64,000 nt of DNA from JAEULH01 sp963789785 (GTDB lineage Bacteria > Pseudomonadota > Alphaproteobacteria > Rhodospirillales > Defluviicoccaceae). Under the pieces are notes generated by a model. The model did no database searches, was not told the origin of the DNA, and saw only the letters and a program-made list of their open reading frames with translations. Of this stretch, positions 55,416 to 64,000 are shown in pieces; position 1 is the stretch's first letter; each line of letters begins with the position of its first letter. The position numbers and the translations under genes are program-made. The stretch spans positions 25,356 through 89,355 of the forward strand of contig CAWBNC010000018.1 of the NCBI GenBank assembly GCA_963789785.1, written 5' to 3'.

Positions 55416-56399
55416 ATGAAACGCTTACTGATTGCGGTTTCGCTCCTCGCTATGGCTGCGCCCGCCGCGCAGGCGCAGCAGGGCGGGACCATGCCCGGCA
55501 TGCACCACGACGCGGGTGCGGGCGATATGGAGATGATGAGCGACAAGTATCTGGTGTTCTTCGGCCTGAGCCAGTCGAAGCTGACGCCGGAAGCGAGAGA
55601 TGTCGTGGCCAAGGCGGCTGAGCAATACAAGGAGACCGGCGCGGTCAGTATCACTGTCACCGGCAACACCGATACGACCGGCTCGAAAGCTTACAACCAG
55701 AAGCTTTCCGAGAGGCGCGCCGCGGCCGTCGCCGACGAGTTGGTCCGTCAAGGCGTGCCGGCGACGACGATTGCGACGGTCGGCGATGGCCAGAACAATC
55801 TTCTCGTACCGACGGGCGACGGCGTGAATGAGCCGCAGAACCGTCGCGCCGAGATTGTCATGGAGCGGCCAGTCCCGGTCGCCGCCGCGCCCGAGCCAGT
55901 CGTCGAGCCGGCGCCGGTCAAGGCCTCGCCCGTGCCGTTCGTCCCGCGCGGCGCCATCGCGTTCGGCCCGTGGTTAGGCTTCAGCATCGCCGAGGCCGAT
56001 CCGAGCGGCGATATAAGCAAGCGGTCGGCGTATCTGGCCGGCGGCAACCTGATTGTAGAGTTCTTTGCTACCGAGAACCTGCCGCTGACCCTCAACCTGG
56101 TCGCCTATAACACAGTCGGCACCAGCCAGGACGACGGCTGGGGCTATCGCGGCACGCTCGGCCCGACGTTCGAGATGAACGCCCTTGGCATCTTCCGTCC
56201 GTACTTCGGCATCTACGGCGGCTACATCACCGGCAAGGGCGCGCAGGACGGCCCGCTGGTCGGCCCCGAGCTCGGCTTCAAGGTCGGCATGGGCGATCAG
56301 GCCTACATGTACACCAAAATCGGCTACGACTACCTGTTCCGGAACAGCTGGGACGAGGGTATCCCGAACGCCGGCATCGGCTTCGGCTACCGGTTCTAG
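55416..56399 (+). CDS. Outer-membrane protein with N-terminal OmpA domain and C-terminal beta-barrel (inverted order)
   Basis: A 327-residue protein from ATG 55416 (GGAAGAGG eight bases upstream). The signal peptide MKRLLIAVSLLAMAAPAAQA is followed by a Met/His-rich stretch. An OmpA-like domain at about residues 45-150 comes next (FFGLSQSKLTPEARDVVAKA, SITVTGNTDTTGSKAYNQKL, SERRAAAVADELVRQGVPAT, NRRAEIVMERP). After a Pro-rich linker, about 150 residues of amphipathic strands (AIAFGPWLGFSIAEADPSGD, VGPELGFKVGMGDQAYMYTK) end in GFGYRF with the C-terminal Phe needed for Bam insertion. Classical OmpA has barrel first and periplasmic domain last. The swapped order is unusual but found in some alphaproteobacteria. 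Peptidoglycan tethering is the likely role. Confidence 0.8.
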   Translation: MKRLLIAVSLLAMAAPAAQAQQGGTMPGMHHDAGAGDMEMMSDKYLVFFGLSQSKLTPEARDVVAKAAEQYKETGAVSITVTGNTDTTGSKAYNQKLSERRAAAVADELVRQGVPATTIATVGDGQNNLLVPTGDGVNEPQNRRAEIVMERPVPVAAAPEPVVEPAPVKASPVPFVPRGAIAFGPWLGFSIAEADPSGDISKRSAYLAGGNLIVEFFATENLPLTLNLVAYNTVGTSQDDGWGYRGTLGPTFEMNALGIFRPYFGIYGGYITGKGAQDGPLVGPELGFKVGMGDQAYMYTKIGYDYLFRNSWDEGIPNAGIGFGYRF

Positions 56400-56424
56400 T
56401 TTTTCACAGATTTGCTATGCGTCA

Positions 56425-56452
56425 GGTGGCTGCGGCTTGGTCCGCAGCCACC
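56425..56452 (+). terminator. Terminator-like hairpin after the OmpA-barrel gene
   Basis: GGTGGCTGCGG and CCGCAGCCACC form a perfect 11-bp stem with a CTTGGT loop, 26 bases after the stop. It is followed by GTTCTCTT, a modest pyrimidine tract. It may also end the converging metH transcript. Confidence 0.65.
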
Positions 56453-56529
56453 GTTCTCTTCCGCCGTGGTGCTTGTCGGCGGTCGAGCGCCTCGCCGCCA
56501 GGTTCAGTCAGCGACCGGAGCTTCAGAAA

Positions 56530-59193
<2,664 letters not shown>

Positions 59194-59197
<4 letters not shown>

Positions 59198-60264
59198 GAG
59201 GCCAGTGCGAATGGTTCGAGGCCGGAAAGGCGCAGCGCCGGCGGCACGCTCGCCGGCTTCCGGGGCGGCTTGTCGGCCACGGCGGCGGCAATTGCGGCGA
59301 TGTGGTCCGGCGTGGTCCCGCAGCAGCCGCCGACGATATTGACGAGGCCGGCGTCGGCCCATTCGCCGATAAAAGCCGCGGTGGTTTCGGCTTCCTCGTC
59401 GTAACCGCCGAACTCGTTCGGCAAGCCGGCGTTTGGATACGCGCAGACCAGCGTATCGGCGACCCGGGCAAGCTCGGCGACGTGGGCGCGGAGCTGGCTG
59501 GCGCCGAGCGCGCAGTTCAGGCCGATGGCGAGCGGCCGGGCGTGACGAACCGAGTTCCAGAAGGCTTCCGGCGTCTGGCCGGACAGCGTCCGCCCGGAGA
59601 GATCGGTGATCGTGCCCGATATCATCACCGGCAGGCGCAGGCCAAGGCTTTCAAACACCTCGTCGATGGCGAACAGCGCCGCCTTGGCGTTGAGCGTGTC
59701 GAAGACGGTTTCGACCAGAAGAATGTCGCAGCCGCCGGCGATCAGGCCTTCAGCCGCCTCCCGGTAGGCCGCGCGCAGCTCGTCGAAGGTAACGTTGCGC
59801 GCGCCGGCATCATTGACGTCGGGCGAGATCGAGGCGGTGCGGTTGGTCGGGCCGAGGGCGCCGGCGACCCAGCGGGGCCGATCCGGCGTCTTCGCCGCCT
59901 GCGCATCGGCAGCGCTGCGCGCCAACGCCGCGCCGGCCTCGTTGAACTCGCGCGCCAGCGCCTCCATGCCGTAGTCGGCAAGGGAGATCGAAGTCGAGTT
60001 GAAGGTGTTGGTTTCGACGATGTCGGCGCCCGCCTCCAGATAGGCCGAGTGGATCGCGCCGATGAGATCGGGCCGGGTCAGGCTAAGCAGGTCGTTGTTG
60101 CCCTTGACGTCTCGCGGCCAGCCGGCGAAGCGCAGTCCCCGGTAGCTGCCCTCGTCGAGATGGTGACGCTGGATCATCGTCCCCATGGCGCCATCGAGAA
60201 CGAGGATGCGCTGCATCAGCGCCGCCTCGAGCGCATTGCGCCGCTGGTCGCGCCCGCCGCTCAT
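59194..60264 (-). CDS. metH: Methionine synthase N-terminal subunit: homocysteine methyltransferase domain
   Basis: A 356-residue homocysteine-binding barrel equal to the first module of E. coli MetH, encoded here as its own gene. ATG 60264 overlaps the metF stop (ATGA). Motifs: RILVLDGAMGTMIQRHHLDE, ADIVETNTFNSTSISLADYG, LVETVFDTLNAKAALFAIDE, and the zinc cysteines in IGLNCALGASQLR and IVGGCCGTTPDHIAAI. Split MetH is known in alphaproteobacteria. The frame is intact and ends exactly before the folate-domain subunit, so the two chains should be made in similar amounts and form one enzyme. Confidence 0.93.
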
Positions 60265-61265
60265 GAGCCGCCGCCGGTCAGAGGAGCCGCCGCTTCTGCT
60301 TCGCGCCGGCGGGGTCGGACGCCCAGGACATGGCAGATGGCATAGGTCAGATCGGCACGGTTGAGGGTATAGAAATGGAACTGCTTGACCCCGCCGGCAT
60401 GCAGCGCCCGGCACTGCTCGGCGGCCACGGAGGCCGCGACCAGCTTGCGCGTCTCCGGATCATCGTCCAGGTTGGCGAAGAGGTCAGCCATCCATGGCGG
60501 AACAGCTGCGCCGCAGATCCCAGCGAAGCGGACGACCTGGGCGAAGTTGGTCACCGGCAGAATGCCCGGAATGATCGGGACGGTGATCCCCGCGGCTCGC
60601 GCGCGATCGAGGAAGCGGAAATAGACGTCGACTTCGAAAAAGAACTGGGTGATGGCTTGGCTGGCGCCAGCGTCGATCTTGCGCTTGAGATTATCGAGAT
60701 CGACCGTCGGGCAGGCGGCCTCCGGGTGGCCTTCCGGATAGGCGGCGACGCTGATCTCGAAGTCGGCGGTGCGCCGGAGCCCGGCGACGAGATCGCTGGC
60801 GTACGCGTAGCCGCCGGGGTGCGCGGCGTAGCATGTGCTGCCCTCGGGCGGATCGCCGCGCAGCGCGACGATGTGGCGGATGCCGGCGTCCCAGTAGCGC
60901 CGAGCGATCTCGTCAATCTCCTCGCACCGCGCGGCGACGCAGGTCAGGTGCGCCGCCGGCACCAGAGGCGTCTCCTGGCGAATGCGCACCAGCGTCGCGT
61001 GCGTCCGCTCGCGGGTCGAGCCGCCAGCACCGTAGGTGACCGAAACATAGGCCGGCTCCAGCGTCGCCAGTCGCTCGATGCAGGCCCACAGATTGCGCTC
61101 CATCTGCTCGGTCTTGGGCGGGAAAAACTCGAACGAGACGGCCACGTCACGCGGTAGCGGCGCAGCGACGGGCAAGCCGATGTGGCGGCCGTCGTCGGCG
61201 ATGACCGCCTCGACAAGGCGGGGCCCGGCCCGGCCGCGGCTCACACTGCGTTGCTGAGGGTTCAT
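60261..61265 (-). CDS. metF: 5,10-methylenetetrahydrofolate reductase
   Basis: A 334-residue FAD enzyme reducing methylene-THF to methyl-THF, the methyl donor for the two MetH subunits encoded just downstream. Motifs: VSFEFFPPKTEQMERNLW, YVSVTYGAGGSTRERTH, AAHLTCVAARCEEIDEIARR, HIVALRGDPPEG, FEISVAAYPEGHPEA, ASQAITQFFFEVDVYFRFLD and GVKQFHFYTLNRADLTYAIC. An N-terminal extension of about 35 residues precedes the catalytic core, so a start closer to the core is possible. The three genes overlap by four bases each and form a clear metF-metH-metH operon. Confidence 0.95.
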   Translation of the reverse strand: MNPQQRSVSRGRAGPRLVEAVIADDGRHIGLPVAAPLPRDVAVSFEFFPPKTEQMERNLWACIERLATLEPAYVSVTYGAGGSTRERTHATLVRIRQETPLVPAAHLTCVAARCEEIDEIARRYWDAGIRHIVALRGDPPEGSTCYAAHPGGYAYASDLVAGLRRTADFEISVAAYPEGHPEAACPTVDLDNLKRKIDAGASQAITQFFFEVDVYFRFLDRARAAGITVPIIPGILPVTNFAQVVRFAGICGAAVPPWMADLFANLDDDPETRKLVAASVAAEQCRALHAGGVKQFHFYTLNRADLTYAICHVLGVRPRRREAEAAAPLTGGGS

Positions 61266-61630
61266 TGGGAATAAACCGGAAGGTGACTGCGCATGGCGGT
61301 GGTTTGCCCTGCTCGTCGCCGGACTGTCAAGTCCGCCCGAGGTGGTTCATCGCCAAAGCTCGGATCGTAAACGTCCGATTTCCACTCCCGGTCGCGCCTG
61401 CAGTCGGTTGTTAACTCATGATCCAACACGCGCATATCGGCCCATTTCCACCGGTGGGCGGATCCGGGACTCGCGCCGGTCCGCCACTTATGTTAGTGGC
61501 GTCGCTGACGATCGCCAGCCTCTGTCGGACAGCAACCTCATGTCTTGCAAATCCGCAAAAGCCGCCTGCATCCGTCGCCGCGGCAACAAATGCGGCCATC
61601 CGGCCCTGATGTTGGACGCGTAGGCACCAG
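61266..61630. other. Intergenic region upstream of metF and mlaA
   Basis: These 365 bases lie between divergent genes. A TTGACA hexamer in the metF direction occurs at 61328-61323. I compared the stretch with the SAM-II, SAH and cobalamin riboswitch consensus elements I know and saw none. Short open frames here are not convincing. Confidence 0.4.
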
Positions 61631-62443
61631 ATGGCGAAGCGCCGGTTTGTCGCAATCATCCTGGGCGTGCTACTCGCAGGTGTGTCCGGTTGCGCAACCC
61701 CGCCCGATCGAAGCGACGCGGCCGCCTACGCAGAGTTCCGGGCGCTCAATGATCCGTTCGAGCCGCTAAATCGCCAGATCTTCGGCTTCAATCAGGCTCT
61801 GGACGCGATGGCGCTGCGGCCGGCGGCGATCTTCTACAAGGACATCATCCCGCCGCCCTTCCAGCGCGGCACCAACAATTTTCTCTCCAACCTGCGGTCG
61901 CCGGTGATCCTGTTCAACGATCTTCTGCAGTTGAACTTCAGCGCCGCCGGCAACACCGCCATGCGCTTCATCATCAACAGTACGCTCGGCGTCGGCGGCC
62001 TGGACGAGCGCGCCAACGATTTCGGCTACCCCCGACGCGAGAACGACTTCGGCCAGACATTGGCGGTCTGGGGGGTGCCACAGGGCCCATATGTGGTGTT
62101 GCCAGCGTTCGGTCCGTCCAGTCCGCGGGATGCAGTGGGCATCGCCGTCGACAGCGCGGTCCTCGATCCGCTGGGCGTGCTCGGGAATTTCAACTCCAGC
62201 CTGTCCGATCTCTCCTGGGCGCGCCTCGGCGTGGGCGCCGCGAATTCCCGCGCCCGGGTCGACGCCGAACTGGAGGATCTGAAGAACAATTCGCTCGACT
62301 ATTACGCTGCCCTTCGCAGCCTCTACCGGCAGATGCGCGCGGCTCAGATTTCCAGCGAAGTCAGATCCGGGGGAGGGCGGCCCGAGTCTGGGACCGACGA
62401 TTACACGCCGTTCCCGGACATTCCCGATATCCCCGACGACTAA
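61631..62443 (+). CDS. mlaA: MlaA (VacJ) outer-membrane lipoprotein
   Basis: A 270-residue lipoprotein: the signal MAKRRFVAIILGVLLAGVSG ends at Cys21, a good lipobox. The MlaA domain follows: LNDPFEPLNRQIFGFNQALD, RGTNNFLSNLRSPVILFNDL, RFIINSTLGVGGLDERANDF, NDFGQTLAVWGVPQGPYVVL and PAFGPSSPRDAVG. MlaA forms the outer-membrane end of the Mla pathway that returns mislocalised phospholipids to the inner membrane. The C-terminus carries an acidic proline-rich tail (FPDIPDIPDD). It stands alone here; the rest of the mla genes are not in the window. Confidence 0.95.
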   Translation: MAKRRFVAIILGVLLAGVSGCATPPDRSDAAAYAEFRALNDPFEPLNRQIFGFNQALDAMALRPAAIFYKDIIPPPFQRGTNNFLSNLRSPVILFNDLLQLNFSAAGNTAMRFIINSTLGVGGLDERANDFGYPRRENDFGQTLAVWGVPQGPYVVLPAFGPSSPRDAVGIAVDSAVLDPLGVLGNFNSSLSDLSWARLGVGAANSRARVDAELEDLKNNSLDYYAALRSLYRQMRAAQISSEVRSGGGRPESGTDDYTPFPDIPDIPDD

Positions 62444-62550
62444 AGACCGCCGCTGACTGCGGGACACGTAAGCGTGGCTTTAATTCCGTTCCGTAAGCCC
62501 TGATGGAGTCAGTTGCGGCGACGGATCGAGCGACCAGCACGAATTCGTCG

Positions 62551-63366
62551 TCAGGCAATCCTTCTAGACGGGGTAATGGTGCATACCGCGGCCGCGTCCT
62601 CCAGCCGCAGAACGATGCTCTCGCTGACGAACAGATGGTAGTGGATCCCGTCCTGACCGCCGTAGCCGGCGCGAAGATCCTGACCGACCACCATGCTGCC
62701 GACCCGTGGGTCGACGATAATCCCGCCTTCGATGGAGGCCTTGAAGATGCCTTTGGTGCACAGCCGGCGCAAATGCTCGAGCTGGAGCATGTCGCTGCCC
62801 GGATAGCGGCGGAACAGGCCATTGTAAAGCGCCGGCGTCAGAACCAGCGCGTAGGGTCCGCGGAAGCCGGCGTCGTCAAGACGGGTGACGCCGAGCAGAA
62901 CGTCGTTCAATACCTGATCGACGTCCGACCAGTCGCCGGCCTCGATGGTTTGACGGCGGGCGGCGTTGAGCAGGCCGGCGAGGCCGAAATCGCTTTGGCC
63001 CAGATAGACGATTTCCTCCTCGCGCGCCGCGACCGCTTCGGCGGCCTCTTCGACCGGCGCCAGATTGAGCGGCATGCCGTTGTCGAGGTAGGCGGCGATG
63101 CGCCGAACGCTGAGCCGGAACCGCCTGCGGATCATCGGTACCGAGATCGCATGGCCGATGACGGCGCCCGCCTCGTCGTCGGCCGGCTGGCGGCAGTACT
63201 CATCGTTGCCGACCTCTATCGAGGTTAGCCCGGCGCCGTAGGGGCCTTCAACGTCGAGGTAGCGGCGCGCCGTCAGCCGATCGCGGGCGGCCGCCACGGC
63301 GGCGGCGTCGATCCGATCCCAGATACCGTCGCCGAACGGCGCCTTGTTGCGGCACAAGTGGTCCAT
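62551..63366 (-). CDS. Family 1 encapsulin shell protein
   Basis: A 271-residue HK97-fold shell protein. Sequence marks: DHLCRNKAPFGDGIWDRIDA, AAARDRLTARRYLDVEGPYG, RRFRLSVRRIAAYLDNGMPL, VEEAAEAVAAREEEIVYLGQ, LNDVLLGVTRLDDAGFRGPY and ALVLTPALYNGLFRRYPGSD. Sixty copies of such proteins form a 24-nm compartment. The ATG at 63366 lies five bases after the ferritin stop, and its GGAGAG ribosome site overlaps that stop, so the two genes are coupled. Cargo is the ferritin-like protein just upstream. Length is normal. Confidence 0.95.
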   Translation of the reverse strand: MDHLCRNKAPFGDGIWDRIDAAAVAAARDRLTARRYLDVEGPYGAGLTSIEVGNDEYCRQPADDEAGAVIGHAISVPMIRRRFRLSVRRIAAYLDNGMPLNLAPVEEAAEAVAAREEEIVYLGQSDFGLAGLLNAARRQTIEAGDWSDVDQVLNDVLLGVTRLDDAGFRGPYALVLTPALYNGLFRRYPGSDMLQLEHLRRLCTKGIFKASIEGGIIVDPRVGSMVVGQDLRAGYGGQDGIHYHLFVSESIVLRLEDAAAVCTITPSRRIA

Positions 63367-63370
63367 GACG

Positions 63371-63793
63371 CTACTCTCCGTTATCTTTCAGCGGGCCAAT
63401 GGTAAAACCTGCCGGGGGCGAAGTGCGGCCTTTCACCGCGGGCGCTTCGTCTTCGGCGATGCCACGGTTCCCGCCGCCGGCGCCGCCACCGCCGGTTTCA
63501 TCCTCTTCGATCTCCGTGATCGGTGGCTCCGTGAACAGATAGGTCGACATCTGCTCGGCCCAGCCGGCATCGCTGCGACGGAGCCACTCCATGACCATGC
63601 AGGCGTGCTCCATCTCCTCGCGCATGTTGTGGAGGAGAATGCCCTTCAGCGCGGCATCCTCGCAGTCGTCGGCCCGTTGCCGGTACCAGTCGACCGCCTC
63701 AATCTCCTCCATGAGCGAGGCGATGGCCTGATGATGCGTCAGGGTCTGGATGGTCAGCCGTTGTCTCGGCGCATGAAGGCCTTCGCTCGACAT
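63371..63793 (-). CDS. Encapsulated ferritin (EncFtn) cargo protein
   Basis: A 140-residue, two-helix ferritin-like protein. Helix 1 has IASLMEEIEAVDWYRQRADD and helix 2 has KGILLHNMREEMEHACMVME; the Glu and His residues (around E32, E59, E62, H63) are the metal ligands of the ferroxidase site formed across the EncFtn dimer interface. The C-terminus, after a Gly-rich linker, ends FTIGPLKDNGE, matching the cargo-loading peptide that docks inside the encapsulin shell. It oxidises Fe(II) for storage in the compartment. AGGA lies nine bases before the ATG. The pair matches the arrangement known from Rhodospirillum. Confidence 0.95.
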   Translation of the reverse strand: MSSEGLHAPRQRLTIQTLTHHQAIASLMEEIEAVDWYRQRADDCEDAALKGILLHNMREEMEHACMVMEWLRRSDAGWAEQMSTYLFTEPPITEIEEDETGGGGAGGGNRGIAEDEAPAVKGRTSPPAGFTIGPLKDNGE

Positions 63794-63831
63794 TCCCGCA
63801 GTTCCTGTCCCTGTGTCGTTGTCCGTCCGCT

Positions 63832-63851
63832 ACCGCCCGTTGGCGGGCGGT
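63832..63851. terminator. Short hairpin upstream of the EncFtn gene
   Basis: ACCGCCCG and CGGGCGGT form a perfect 8-bp stem with a TTGG loop, 39 bases before the EncFtn start. A minus-strand frame open at the window edge stops near 63925, so this may be the terminator of an upstream gene, or part of the EncFtn leader. Confidence 0.35.
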
Positions 63852-64000
63852 CGGCCAAAGCCACGATAACGGCGCGCGCCACATGCGGCAAGCTGCGGAA
63901 GGCGGCGGTTGTCGTTGGCACGTCAGCGGTCGCGAGCCGACGGCGAATGCTGCTTGCCGCCCATGCCCGGCGCTTCCTGTCGTCGAAACACTGCGGCGTA

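Noticed and set aside
61266..61630. SAM, SAH or cobalamin riboswitch ahead of metF
   Set aside because: No recognisable conserved core by eye.

Overview
The window is GC-rich, tightly packed bacterial chromosome. The gene set points to an alphaproteobacterium, probably Rhodospirillales-like: an encapsulated-ferritin/encapsulin pair as in Rhodospirillum, a methionine synthase split into two genes, a B12-dependent ribonucleotide reductase, an ABC branched-chain-type transporter with an embedded acyl-CoA ligase, and two promoter-like sites of the alphaproteobacterial EcfG stress-sigma type. The lineage is an inference from gene content. I saw no rRNA, tRNA, CRISPR array or intact insertion sequence.

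Layout. 1-3853: tail of a TRAP permease, an orphan ParA ATPase, and a glycerate 2-kinase/GntP permease pair. 4269-5519: a barrel-only autotransporter-like protein. 5580-11779: the most unusual block, three tightly coupled minus-strand genes encoding a secreted OmpA-like protein, a Sel1/coiled-coil/caspase lipoprotein, and a large SEFIR-NTPase-TPR protein. 12231-19309: ABC uptake operon (two ATPases, two permeases, binding protein) with an acyl-CoA synthetase. 19541-25370: PEP carboxylase, shikimate dehydrogenase, PfkB sugar kinase and MDR oxidoreductase. 25372-26105: palindromic REP-like repeats flanking a broken DUF559 nuclease, then a terminator-like hairpin. 26181-29904: nrdJ. 30344-37771: CorA channel, methyltransferase, DUF2237 protein, DoxX protein, Na+/alanine symporter, and a CHASE4-PAS-GGDEF-EAL c-di-GMP enzyme. 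37945-46731: YhaN/YhaO (SbcCD-like) pair, alpha/beta hydrolase and DinG-like helicase. 46796-56399: a LuxR regulator with a degenerate receiver, an SNF symporter followed by a GNAT-C39 peptidase and an RLAN/RimK ATP-grasp ligase, a second degenerate receiver, CreA, and an OmpA-domain/beta-barrel protein with inverted domain order. 56530-61265: metF-metH(N)-metH(C) operon. 61631-62443: MlaA lipoprotein. 62551-63793: encapsulin and its ferritin cargo.

Caution on quality: at least 20 genes-interior frame changes, each with conserved protein on both sides and most explained by one extra base, break otherwise normal housekeeping genes (nrdJ, metH, aroE, livM and others). Many large genes are intact. 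This looks more like uncorrected indels in the assembly than real gene decay, so I annotate such genes across their full reconstructed span and mark the approximate break.

Functional reading: the metF/metH and nrdJ genes together imply a cobalamin-dependent lifestyle for methionine and deoxynucleotide synthesis. YhaN/YhaO and the DinG-like helicase form a DNA-maintenance neighbourhood. The OmpA/caspase/SEFIR operon is the best candidate for an undescribed conflict or stress-triggered cell-death system.
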